A DNA stretch of 64,000 nt from Rubricella sp038526735 (GCA_038526735.1 JBCBGM010000002.1:58362-122361), one strand, 5' to 3'; positions 37,109-44,686 are shown, numbered from the stretch's first letter. Numbers and translations are program-made. The notes: a model not told the origin generated them from the sequence alone.

Positions 37109-38143
37109 CTAGCTTGAACCGTAGTCAATCACATGTTGGATGCCGCGTTCAAACTCCAACGACTTTCCGGTGCCCAGTGCCACGCAGTTCAGCGCGTCGT
37201 CCGCGACGGAGATTGCGAGCCCGGTTTGCTCGCGAAGCGCAAGATCAAGATCGCCGAGCAACGCGCCCCCACCCGTCAGCATAACCCCACGATCAACGAT
37301 GTCGGCGGCCAGATCAGGCGGTGTCGCCTCAAGCGCGGTCATCACCGCCTCGCAAATGTTCTGCACGGGCTCTGCGAGTGCTTCGGCGACTTGCGCCTGA
37401 GTAATCTCGGTCTCTTTCGGGACACCATTCAAGAGGTCACGTCCACGGATCTCCAACGCCTGACCCCGGCCATCTGCCGGCATCCGCGCGGAGCCGATGT
37501 TCGTTTTGATCCGCTCCGCGGTCGATTCACCAACCAACAGGTTATGCTGGCGACGCAGGTACGAGATGATGGCCTCATCCATACGGTCACCACCAACGCG
37601 CACCGAGCGCGCATAGACGATATCGCCAAGCGAAAGCACGGCGACCTCGGTCGTGCCACCACCGATATCCACCACCATAGAGCCCGTCGGGTCAGTGATC
37701 GGCAGGCCAGCCCCAATTGCCGCCGCAATCGGCTCTGCAATCAGTCCAGCCTTGCGCGCACCTGCGGCCAAAACCGACTCGCGGATCGCCTTTTTCTCAA
37801 CCGGGGTCGCGCCATGGGGCACACAGACGATGATCTTCGGCTTGCCGCGTTTGTTCACCTTTTTGATGAAGTGTTTGATCATCGCCTCGGCGACATCAAA
37901 ATCGGCAATAACACCATCTCGCATCGGGCGGATCGCTTCGATCGAGCCGGGTGTTCGGCCCAGCATCAGCTTGGCATCCTCGCCCACTTCGAGGACCTGC
38001 TTTTTGCCGTCTCTCACGTGGTAGGCTACCACGGAAGGCTCGGACAAAACGATGCCCTTCCCCTTCACGTAGATCAAAGTATTGGCTGTGCCGAGATCTA
38101 TGGCCATGTCCGACGAGAACATGCTCGTTACTGCGCTCAGCAT
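37109..38143 (-). CDS. mreB: Actin-like rod shape-determining protein MreB
   Basis: A 344-residue bacterial actin. The nucleotide-binding motifs are AIDLGTANTLIYVKGKGI, VVDIGGGTTEVAVLSLGDIV and MLTGGGALLGDLD. The amphipathic N-terminus MLSAVTSMFSSD precedes the first strand. It is the first gene of mreB-mreC-mreD-mrdA-rodA and probably has its own promoter in the 223-base gap after leuA. Confidence 0.97.
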   Translation of the reverse strand: MLSAVTSMFSSDMAIDLGTANTLIYVKGKGIVLSEPSVVAYHVRDGKKQVLEVGEDAKLMLGRTPGSIEAIRPMRDGVIADFDVAEAMIKHFIKKVNKRGKPKIIVCVPHGATPVEKKAIRESVLAAGARKAGLIAEPIAAAIGAGLPITDPTGSMVVDIGGGTTEVAVLSLGDIVYARSVRVGGDRMDEAIISYLRRQHNLLVGESTAERIKTNIGSARMPADGRGQALEIRGRDLLNGVPKETEITQAQVAEALAEPVQNICEAVMTALEATPPDLAADIVDRGVMLTGGGALLGDLDLALREQTGLAISVADDALNCVALGTGKSLEFERGIQHVIDYGSS

Positions 38144-38217
38144 GGGTGCTCTGCCCTCATCATGCGCGGGTGTTCCGCTTGTTTCTCGGCCTGCCCGGTT
38201 TGCCCCGAATTTGCGAA

Positions 38218-38247
38218 GTTATACGGCTTTGTGCCCTGCAACGTAAA
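38218..38247 (-). promoter_or_regulatory. Possible sigma70-type promoter for the mreB operon
   Basis: On the minus strand, TTTACG is followed after 18 bases by TATAAC, about 75 bases before the mreB start. The -10 box is good and the -35 weak. This is the best promoter-like match in the leuA-mreB gap. The gap also holds an 8-bp stem at 38335-38359 just after the leuA stop, without a T-run. Confidence 0.35.
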
Positions 38248-38366
38248 GGGGAGGTAATGCGCTGGGCGGTTTCCCCGTCACGATTTCGAAGGATTTGAGC
38301 GCGGGGCGGCGGGATTTGGCCGGAAGCTGCGTGGTGGCGAGGCCGCTTCGACCTCGCCAACCGACG

Positions 38367-39914
38367 TTAAGCGCGCATCGCGCTCGGCAGGGCCTTCTCG
38401 CGCAAGACCAAGAGCTTGTTGATGGCAGAGACATAGGCCTTGGCCGACGCAACAACGGTGTCCGTATCCGCCGAAGAGCCGGTCACGATGCGACCATCCT
38501 CTTCCAGCCGGACAGAGACCGTCGCCTGCGCGTCGGTCCCTTCGGTCACGGCGTGCACTTGATAGAGTTGCAACCGGCCCTGATGCGGCACCAGTGCTTT
38601 GACCGCATTGAAGGTCGCGTCGACGGGGCCATCGCCCTGCGCGGTGACCTGAATGTCATCGCCGTCAATCGTGAGCGTCAGATCGGCGGACTGCGGTGCT
38701 TCGGTGCCGCAGATCACCCGCAGGAACTTGACCTTAATCCGATCACTCTCACTGCCCGCGGCATCGGTAACCAGCGCGAGGATGTCATCGTCGTAGATCT
38801 CTTTCTTACGGTCAGCGAGCGCTTTGAACCGCACGAAGACGTCCTTCAGCTGGTTATCGGCCAGCTCAAACCCGAGGTCTTTCAGCTTGGCGCGCAAGGC
38901 CGCGCGGCCCGAGTGCTTGCCCATGACCAGATTGGTGGCGTTCAGGCCCACATCCTCGGGGCGCATGATCTCGAACGTTTCCGCGTTCTTGAGCATCCCG
39001 TCCTGGTGGATGCCGCTCTCATGCGCAAAGGCGTTCTTGCCCACGACAGCCTTGTTGTACTGCACCGGAAAGCCAGAGACGGCGGCGACCATGCGGGAGA
39101 GCCCCATGATCTTGGTCGTGTCGATGCCTGTGGTGAAGGGCATGATGTCGTGGCGGACCTTGAGCGCCATCACGACCTCTTCGAGGGCGGTGTTGCCCGC
39201 ACGCTCTCCGAGGCCGTTGATCGTGCACTCAATCTGCCGCGCGCCCGCCTCGACAGCCGCCAGCGAGTTGGCCGTCGCCATGCCCAGGTCGTTGTGACAA
39301 TGCGTGGCAAACACCACCTCATCGGCACCGGGCACCCGCTCAATCAACATGCGGATCAGCTCTGCGCTTTCGTTGGGCGCGGTGTATCCAACCGTGTCAG
39401 GGATGTTGATCGTCGTGGCGCCCGCTTTGATCGCGATTTCGATCACGCGGCAGAGATAGTCATGCTCCGTCCGGGTCGCATCCATGGGCGACCACTGCAC
39501 GTTGTCACACAGGTTGCGCGCGTGAGTGACCGTCTCGTGAATACGGTCGGCCATCTCGTCCATCGTCAGGTTCGGGATCGCGCGGTGCAACGGTGAGGTG
39601 CCGATGAAGGTGTGGATGCGCGGTTTCGCAGCGTGCTTCACCGCCTCCCAGCAGCGATCAATGTCGCCAATCTGCGCGCGGGCGAGGCCGCAGATCACGC
39701 TGTTTTTGGAACGGCGCGCGATCTCTGACACGGCCTCAAAATCCCCCTCAGAGGCGATGGGGAAGCCTGCCTCGATGATATCCACGCCCATCTCGTCGAG
39801 CTGACGCGCGATTTCGAGCTTTTCATCATGGGTCATGGTCGCGCCCGGAGATTGCTCTCCGTCGCGCAAGGTGGTGTCAAAAATGACTACGCGGTTTGCG
39901 TCAATGCTGGTCAT
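38367..39914 (-). CDS. leuA: 2-isopropylmalate synthase
   Basis: A 515-residue enzyme condensing 2-ketoisovalerate with acetyl-CoA, the first committed step of leucine synthesis. DTTLRDGEQSPGATMT and the metal-binding HCHNDLGMATANSLAAVEAGA mark the TIM barrel. The C-terminal regulatory domain (about 390-515) carries the fold for leucine feedback inhibition. A leucine-rich leader peptide and alternative hairpins precede it, pointing to transcription attenuation by leucine supply. Confidence 0.96.
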   Translation of the reverse strand: MTSIDANRVVIFDTTLRDGEQSPGATMTHDEKLEIARQLDEMGVDIIEAGFPIASEGDFEAVSEIARRSKNSVICGLARAQIGDIDRCWEAVKHAAKPRIHTFIGTSPLHRAIPNLTMDEMADRIHETVTHARNLCDNVQWSPMDATRTEHDYLCRVIEIAIKAGATTINIPDTVGYTAPNESAELIRMLIERVPGADEVVFATHCHNDLGMATANSLAAVEAGARQIECTINGLGERAGNTALEEVVMALKVRHDIMPFTTGIDTTKIMGLSRMVAAVSGFPVQYNKAVVGKNAFAHESGIHQDGMLKNAETFEIMRPEDVGLNATNLVMGKHSGRAALRAKLKDLGFELADNQLKDVFVRFKALADRKKEIYDDDILALVTDAAGSESDRIKVKFLRVICGTEAPQSADLTLTIDGDDIQVTAQGDGPVDATFNAVKALVPHQGRLQLYQVHAVTEGTDAQATVSVRLEEDGRIVTGSSADTDTVVASAKAYVSAINKLLVLREKALPSAMRA

Positions 39915-39946
39915 GTCGGGTGGTCCTTAGCGTGTTTTGAGATGTC

Positions 39947-40001
39947 CGGCGCGGGCGGTGTCCTCTGAGCGCACGCGCCGAGGTCCCGGCACGCTCAGAG
40001 G
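39947..40001 (-). promoter_or_regulatory. leuA leader: mutually exclusive hairpins (putative leucine attenuator)
   Basis: On the minus strand, hairpin A pairs CCTCTGAGCG (39992-40001) with CGCTCAGAGG (39962-39971), a perfect 10-bp stem that overlaps the stop of the leader peptide. Hairpin B pairs CGGCGCG (39974-39980), inside loop A, with CGCGCCG (39947-39953). A and B cannot form together as simple hairpins. A ribosome stalled on the Leu codons would cover the 5' arm of A. There is no clear U-run after B, so the exact termination mechanism is open. Confidence 0.6.
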
Positions 40002-40042
40002 CTGCTAAGGAGAAGGAGGCCGTATGCAATGCGACGGGTCAT
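39995..40042 (-). CDS. leuL: Leucine-rich leader peptide of leuA
   Basis: A 15-codon reading frame encoding MTRRIAYGLLLLSSL. It has four consecutive leucine codons (CTC CTT CTC CTT) and a fifth immediately before the TGA. It lies 80 bases upstream of leuA on the same strand, and its stop falls within the first arm of a strong hairpin. It has no obvious Shine-Dalgarno. The ATG lies so close to the predicted -10 box that the transcript may be leaderless. The symbol is used by analogy with other leucine leaders. Confidence 0.65.
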   Translation of the reverse strand: MTRRIAYGLLLLSSL

Positions 40043-40049
40043 GGGCGGC

Positions 40050-40077
40050 GTTATACAGAACCAAACAGGCGTGGAAA
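40050..40077 (-). promoter_or_regulatory. Predicted promoter for the leuA leader transcript
   Basis: On the minus strand, TTTCCA and TATAAC are separated by 16 bases, with the -10 box ending 7 bases before the ATG of the leader peptide. Transcription would therefore start at or very near that ATG. Confidence 0.4.
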
Positions 40078-40102
40078 GAAAAAACTGATCGCAAGGCGAT
40101 GT

Positions 40103-40166
40103 GGGGCTCTGCCCCCTTGAGCCTGCGGCTCAATTCCCCCGAGGTATTTCTATCAAGATGAAGAGA
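40103..40166 (-). repeat. 3'-UTR element, copy 1 (after the photolyase gene)
   Basis: Read on the minus strand, this starts 3 bases after the photolyase stop. A conserved block containing CTTCATCTTGATAG and AAATACCTCGGGG is followed by two hairpins: TTGAGCC/GGCTCAA with a 3-base loop, and a GGGGC/GCCCC stem. A near-identical block in the same position relative to a stop codon follows argF at 62252. It may act as a terminator or mRNA 3'-end stabiliser. Confidence 0.7.
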
Positions 40167-40169
40167 GGA

Positions 40170-41699
40170 TCAGAGGCGCTCTCCAGCGTCGAGTTTCGCC
40201 AAAACCGCTTGGGCCGACTGGGTGTAGGCCTCTTGGGTTTCAGGCTTCATCCGGTCCCAAGTGCGGTACATCTGCGCCATGCGGGGGTTTCCGCCGAAGC
40301 GGTTGCGGTGGCGGAGCAGAAAATCCCAGTAGAGCGGGTTGAACGGGCAGGCATCCTCGCCAGTCTTTTTCTTAACGTTGTAGCGGCAGGATTTGCAGTG
40401 GTCTGACATCCGATCAATGTAGGCACCCGACGCGGCGTAGGGCTTTGAGCCGACCTTGCCCCCGTCTGCGTGGAGGACCATCCCGATGGTGTTGGGCGCC
40501 TCGACCCATTCGAACGCATCCGCATAGACGGCAAGATACCATTCATGCACTTCTTTGGGATCAAGGCCCGCGAGCAGCGCGAAATTGCCTGTGACCATCA
40601 GCCGTTGGATATGGTGGGCGTAGGCCTCTTCTATGGTTTGTTCGACGGCGGCGCCGATGCAGGCCATGTCGGTCTCGCCCGTCCAGTAGAAGCTGGGCAG
40701 GGCACGGTCGGCGCCGAGCTCGTTTGAGGTGGTGTAGTCAGGTCCGCTCCAAAAATAGATGCCACGGATAAACTCGCGCCAGCCGATGATTTGGCGGATG
40801 TAGCCCTCTACGGCGTTCAGGGGTGCGCGGCCCGCGCGGTATTCGGCTTCGGCCATTTGGCAGAGCTTGAGCGGGTCTAGGAGGCCGATGTTGAGATAGA
40901 CCGACAGCACGGAGTGGTAGAGGAACCGTTCCCCCTCAAGCATTGCGTCTTGGTAATCGCCAAAGCCGGGCAGTGCCTCTGACATAAAGCGCTCGGCGGC
41001 AGCCTCTGCCCCTGCGCGGGTGGTGGCGAACCAGAATGGCAGGAGGTCGCCGAAGGTGTCTGGATACTCTTGCTCCACCAGCGCCAAAACCTCAGCGGTC
41101 ACGTCATCCGGATCGTGCCGCGCGGGCGTGGGCATGAAGAGGTCACCCTTTGCCGGTCTGCGGTTGTCGTGGTCGTAATTCCACTTGCCGCCCTCGGGCT
41201 GGTCGCCATCCATCAACAGCCCGGTCTTGCGGCGCATTTCGCGGTAGAAAAACTCCATCCGGGTTTGTTTGCGGCCGCCCGCCCAGGTGGCAAACTCCGT
41301 CTCTGTGCAGATGAAACGGTCGTCTGAGAGTTGGGTGACGGGAAGCGGCAGGCCATCAAGCGCCTCGCGCAGCCGCCATTCTCCGGGGGCGGTGGCGAGG
41401 ACTTCGTCCGCGCCAAACTCCTCAGCACGGCGGAGCAACTCGCCGTCGATGGTCTGGGTGTTGTCGGGGTCATCGAGGCGGGTGTAGGCGACCTGCCAGC
41501 CTGCCGCGCGCAACTCTTCGGCGAAATGGCGCATCGCGGCGAGGATCAGGGCGATCTTTTTGGCGTGGTGGCGCACATAGGTGCCCTCGCCGCGCACCTC
41601 TGCCATGAAGACGATATCCGTCACCGGATCAGCCTGCATAAGCGCAGAGAGATTGGGGGACAGTTGGTCGCCAAGGACCGGCACGAGACGCTTCACCAT
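40170..41699 (-). CDS. FeS-containing cryptochrome/(6-4) photolyase family protein (PhrB/CryB type)
   Basis: A 509-residue member of the FeS-BCP group of the photolyase superfamily (deoxyribodipyrimidine photolyase-related). The N-terminal antenna domain begins KRLVPVLGDQLSPNLSAL. The FAD domain includes YLNIGLLDPLKLC and GYIRQIIGWREFIRGIYFW. Cys347, Cys435, Cys438 and Cys451 have exactly the spacing of the [4Fe-4S] ligands in Agrobacterium PhrB (350/438/441/454). Members repair (6-4) photoproducts or act as blue-light regulators (CryB of Rhodobacter). The ATG at 41699 lies inside the end of the upstream SDR gene. Confidence 0.92.
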   Translation of the reverse strand: MVKRLVPVLGDQLSPNLSALMQADPVTDIVFMAEVRGEGTYVRHHAKKIALILAAMRHFAEELRAAGWQVAYTRLDDPDNTQTIDGELLRRAEEFGADEVLATAPGEWRLREALDGLPLPVTQLSDDRFICTETEFATWAGGRKQTRMEFFYREMRRKTGLLMDGDQPEGGKWNYDHDNRRPAKGDLFMPTPARHDPDDVTAEVLALVEQEYPDTFGDLLPFWFATTRAGAEAAAERFMSEALPGFGDYQDAMLEGERFLYHSVLSVYLNIGLLDPLKLCQMAEAEYRAGRAPLNAVEGYIRQIIGWREFIRGIYFWSGPDYTTSNELGADRALPSFYWTGETDMACIGAAVEQTIEEAYAHHIQRLMVTGNFALLAGLDPKEVHEWYLAVYADAFEWVEAPNTIGMVLHADGGKVGSKPYAASGAYIDRMSDHCKSCRYNVKKKTGEDACPFNPLYWDFLLRHRNRFGGNPRMAQMYRTWDRMKPETQEAYTQSAQAVLAKLDAGERL

Positions 41700-42379
41700 G
41701 GCACGACCTCGCCTTTCCAATCGAAAAACCCGCCGGTGTCTGCCGGGGTCAGACCGCCCAACACGCGCACAAGGTTGTCCGCCGCTTCTGCCGGGCTGAC
41801 GGAGGCGTGGCGGCCGAGATATTTGCTTGTCAGGTCAGAGGTCACGGTCCCAGGATGCAAAGCGACCACCACCGCCTCGGGCCGTTTGCGAGCAATCTCG
41901 ATAGAGGCGGTGTGGAGGATCTGGTTCAGCGCGGCCTTGGCGGAGCGGTAGCTGATCCACCCGCCGATGCGGTTGTCACCAATGGAGCCGACCCGTGCCG
42001 ACAGTGACGCAAAGATCACCGGGCCCTGTTTTTCGAGAAGCGGCACGAAGTGCTTCAGCGCCAGCGCCGGGCCCAGCGCATTGAGCGCAAACTGCGCCAT
42101 CATCGCATCCGGGTCGATCTTGGTGATGGATTTCTCCGGCTCTGCACCATTGATCTCTAACGCGCCGGTCGCATCAATGATCACGCGCAGTCCGGGGTTA
42201 ATCTTACTCGCCCAATTCGCGACGGCCGTCTCTGAGGTGATGTCAAAGCCGTTGTGGGTGCGAGAGAGTGTCTCCACCGCCATCGACTGTGCGAGGCGGT
42301 CCACCAGCGCATTTCCAATCGCGCCGGTGCCGCCAAAAACGAGGGCGCGTTGCCCGCGGAAAGTGTCATCAAAACTCAT
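41693..42379 (-). CDS. SDR-family protein of the C-factor (CsgA)-like group
   Basis: A 228-residue SDR: the cofactor loop is FGGTGAIGNAL, and SLSARVGSIGDNRIGGWISYRSAKAALNQ carries the catalytic Ser, Tyr and Lys. It resembles the C-factor or cell-cell signalling type of bacterial SDR. It overlaps the photolyase gene by 7 bases, so the two are coupled. Its start has no visible Shine-Dalgarno and abuts a 9-bp hairpin. Confidence 0.85.
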   Translation of the reverse strand: MSFDDTFRGQRALVFGGTGAIGNALVDRLAQSMAVETLSRTHNGFDITSETAVANWASKINPGLRVIIDATGALEINGAEPEKSITKIDPDAMMAQFALNALGPALALKHFVPLLEKQGPVIFASLSARVGSIGDNRIGGWISYRSAKAALNQILHTASIEIARKRPEAVVVALHPGTVTSDLTSKYLGRHASVSPAEAADNLVRVLGGLTPADTGGFFDWKGEVVPW

Positions 42380-42380
42380 G

Positions 42381-42406
42381 CCGCGAGAGGTGGAGCACTC
42401 TCGCGG
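42381..42406 (-). other. Hairpin abutting the SDR start codon
   Basis: The 9-bp perfect stem CCGCGAGAG/CTCTCGCGG with an 8-base loop ends one base before the SDR ATG and starts 39 bases after the preA-like stop. It lacks a T-run, so it may control translation of the SDR gene rather than end transcription. Confidence 0.45.
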
Positions 42407-42445
42407 GAGGTAAAGCCACAGGATGGAAGGGCGGTGTGCCCGGCG

Positions 42446-43546
42446 TTACTCCGCCGGCACCTTGTAGCCGCCGTTATACGCGTCGCTTTTGCGGCGGATC
42501 TGCGAATGCTCCACGATCCGATTGCCCGCGATGCCGCGGAACTCTTCGATCGAGTTGTAGCTTTTGCGCTCAAGGTAATCGGCGAGATCCTCGGTCAGCT
42601 CCTGGATCAGCTTCACGCCAACCCCACCGCTGCCCTTTTCCTCCATCGCGGCGGTGCAGACCTGCAAGGTCCCGGCACCATTAACAATGAAGTTGAACGC
42701 TTCGCGGAACCCTCTGATCCCCCCGATGCCAGAAATCGGGGCGTCCGGGAATGCGCGGGAGATGTCAGAGACGCACTGCAATGCTTGCGGCAAAATCGCA
42801 AGGCCGCCGAGCCCACCCGACGTGACGAGCCCATCCACCTCAACCTCGAACTTAAGGGTCTCAGGGTCCATCAGCGGGAGGGAAGGGAAGGTGTTGCACA
42901 GCGAGATTGACGCGGCCCCGGCATCATAAGCAACGCGCGCGGCATCGACGAGGGACGAATCCGACGGTGTCAGCTTCACCCAGATCGGCACGTCCACTGC
43001 ATCCGTCACAGCATAAAGGATCGAGCGGATGATCTGCTCATCATTGGCGATATTCGCGCCCATGTCTTTGCGGTCCATATGCGGGCAAGACATGTTCAAC
43101 TCAATCGCGTCACAGCCCACACCCACGCAGGCCTGCGCGAGCTTGCGCCAGTTGTTCATTTCTTCTTCGTTTCCCGCGCCGGCCATGATCGAGGCGATCA
43201 GCATCCGATCCGGGTAAGTTGCTTTGATCTCTTGCAGGTCAGGCAGCCACATCTCCAGCGGCTGATCCGAAATCAGCTCCCAGTTCCAGGAGGAGTGAGA
43301 GACGGTGTCGGGGCGTTTGTTGCGCGAAACGTACGGCTTCGCCTCGCCGGTGCGCTGAAAGATCGTCTTTGGCCCAGCGACGTTTTCAACCGGGTGCAGG
43401 CCAATGGTTTTGGTGACCACACCACCCCAACCCGCCTCAAACGCGCGCATGATTTTGCGCTTGCTCTCCGTCGGTGGCGCAGAGGCCAGCACGAAGGGGT
43501 TGATGAACTCGAGTCCTGTGAACGTTGTTTTCAGCGATCGGGGCAC
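42446..43546 (-). CDS. PreA-like dihydropyrimidine dehydrogenase flavoprotein lacking the ferredoxin domain
   Basis: A 366-residue FMN-dependent dihydroorotate dehydrogenase-like TIM barrel, closest in pattern to PreA (NAD-dependent dihydropyrimidine dehydrogenase): NPFVLASAPPTESKRKIMRAFEAGWGGVVTKTIGL, IELNMSCPH with the active-site Cys region, GIGGIRGFREAFNFIVNGA and SYNSIEEFRG. Bacterial PreA normally continues into a C-terminal 2x[4Fe-4S] domain; here the protein ends at GGYKVPAE without Cys clusters. No preT or hydantoinase genes are adjacent. Pyrimidine reduction is therefore inferred only. Confidence 0.82.
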   Translation of the reverse strand: MPRSLKTTFTGLEFINPFVLASAPPTESKRKIMRAFEAGWGGVVTKTIGLHPVENVAGPKTIFQRTGEAKPYVSRNKRPDTVSHSSWNWELISDQPLEMWLPDLQEIKATYPDRMLIASIMAGAGNEEEMNNWRKLAQACVGVGCDAIELNMSCPHMDRKDMGANIANDEQIIRSILYAVTDAVDVPIWVKLTPSDSSLVDAARVAYDAGAASISLCNTFPSLPLMDPETLKFEVEVDGLVTSGGLGGLAILPQALQCVSDISRAFPDAPISGIGGIRGFREAFNFIVNGAGTLQVCTAAMEEKGSGGVGVKLIQELTEDLADYLERKSYNSIEEFRGIAGNRIVEHSQIRRKSDAYNGGYKVPAE

Positions 43547-43756
43547 AGCAAATTCCGCCAGAGTTAGAGGTCAAGTGGTCTTTGGAGACTCAAAAGCGTC
43601 CGTGTGAAACGCCTAAAAGTCAACATTCTTTGGGGTGAGGGCCCGTTGCAGGCCGGAAACGGGTGGGATTGCACGGATTCCGGGAAGCCGCTGCCCAAAT
43701 CATTGGCACTTACATTGGTGCGAATTTACTACGTTATCGGCGTCAGCATGCGCAAT

Positions 43757-44332
43757 CTACGCCGTCTCGGTCACTCCCCCCACCATGTCAGCGGCAATCC
43801 GGGCGAGCGTTGCGGGCCGCGTATCATCGGCGGCCTCGGATGACAGCCGCCCTTCTGAGGCCAGCGTGGCAAGCCCATGAACCACGGCCCAGGCCGCGAG
43901 CGTTCGCTCGTTCCGCTCGCGCTCTGTTGCATTTGGAAAAAGGCGCGCAATCTCGGCGCGGAGGGTGTCATAGGCCGTGCGCGAAACCTCTCTGAGCTGC
44001 TGATCACCATCCAGACGCGTACCGGTTGAAAACATCAGCCGATAAATCCCAAGATTGTCTTGCGCAAAACCGATGTAGGCCTCCGCCAAACCGCGCAGCG
44101 TTTCTGTTTCTGATAGCGCCGCGCTCAAGCGTTCAAACCCACGCACCGCGAGCGCGGTCATCAAGTCAGACTTCGTGCGAAAATGCGCTTGGGGTGCGGT
44201 GGAGCTTACGCCCAGTTTGGCGGCTAAGGACCTGACACTCGGGACGGCTTCAGGCGACTGTCGCAAGTCATCTTCGGCAGCGTCCAGCAGGGCCTCCCGC
44301 AAAGAGCCGTGGTGATAGGTGTCTTTCGCCAA
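43757..44332 (-). CDS. TetR/AcrR-family regulator with WHG-type C-domain
   Basis: A 191-residue repressor. The N-terminal helix-turn-helix (HGSLREALLDAAEDDL, SVRSLAAKLGVSSTAPQAHFRTKSDLM) and the ligand-domain pattern (WAVVHGLATLASEGRL) place it in the TetR group with a WHG domain. The start codon is TTG at 44332, preceded by a G-rich site. The 33-bp palindrome just upstream is the likely operator, so it should repress itself and the divergent membrane protein. The 210 bases downstream of its end hold no gene. Confidence 0.88.
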   Translation of the reverse strand: MAKDTYHHGSLREALLDAAEDDLRQSPEAVPSVRSLAAKLGVSSTAPQAHFRTKSDLMTALAVRGFERLSAALSETETLRGLAEAYIGFAQDNLGIYRLMFSTGTRLDGDQQLREVSRTAYDTLRAEIARLFPNATERERNERTLAAWAVVHGLATLASEGRLSSEAADDTRPATLARIAADMVGGVTETA

Positions 44333-44343
44333 GTTTCCCCCCT

Positions 44344-44376
44344 AACTATGCATTGCAAAGTTTGCACTGCATAGTT
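44344..44376. promoter_or_regulatory. Probable TetR operator: 33-bp near-perfect palindrome
   Basis: The arms AACTATGCATTGCAAA and TTTGCACTGCATAGTT flank a central G and match except at one position. The core TGCAAAGTTTGCA is perfect. It lies 12 bases upstream of the TetR start and overlaps promoter-like boxes for the divergent gene (TTGCAA at 44353, TATACC at 44376). Confidence 0.75.
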
Positions 44377-44412
44377 ATACCTATGTCAGACACAAACCGA
44401 AAGGGCAAACCC

Positions 44413-44619
44413 ATGTCAGCCGCCACAGTTCGCGTCTCGCTCCGCTGGTTCCACATCGTTGGTGGGCTGCTTGTGGGGACGTATCTTTACTCCCCATGGT
44501 CAGCCAACGAAGCCTTCACCGCGATCACCCTATACGCCGTCGTGCCTGCACTCGGGCTGAGCGGCCTGGCGATGTGGAAGCAGGGTCGGCTGATGCGCCT
44601 GATCTCTCGCCGCGGATAA
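44413..44619 (+). CDS. Small membrane protein divergent from the TetR regulator
   Basis: A 68-residue protein with two membrane helices (WFHIVGGLLVGTYLYSPW and FTAITLYAVVPALGLSGLAMW), ending in a basic tail. ATG 44413 follows AAGGG by seven bases. An in-frame ATG at 44383 would add ten residues and lacks a ribosome site. It is probably the main target of the adjacent TetR protein. No family is recognised; the length and topology suggest an accessory membrane protein rather than a transporter. Confidence 0.65.
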   Translation: MSAATVRVSLRWFHIVGGLLVGTYLYSPWSANEAFTAITLYAVVPALGLSGLAMWKQGRLMRLISRRG

Positions 44620-44633
44620 CCTTCGCAGCACCA

Positions 44634-44666
44634 TTAAAAGAGCGCCCCAGCCAGGCCGGGGCGCTC
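44634..44666 (-). terminator. Terminator of the alkaline phosphatase gene
   Basis: The 9-bp stem GAGCGCCCC/GGGGCGCTC (44640-44648 with 44658-44666) has a 9-base loop. On the minus strand it is followed by TTTTAAT. It lies 20 bases after the phosphatase stop and may also end the convergent small membrane gene. Confidence 0.8.
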
Positions 44667-44686
44667 CTGCATTACAGCGTTGCGAT

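Noticed and set aside
37133..38257. 374-residue open frame antisense to mreB
   Set aside because: mreB is unambiguous; this frame is a GC-driven shadow.
38295..39596. 433-residue open frame antisense to leuA
   Set aside because: Shadow of leuA, whose motifs are clear on the other strand.
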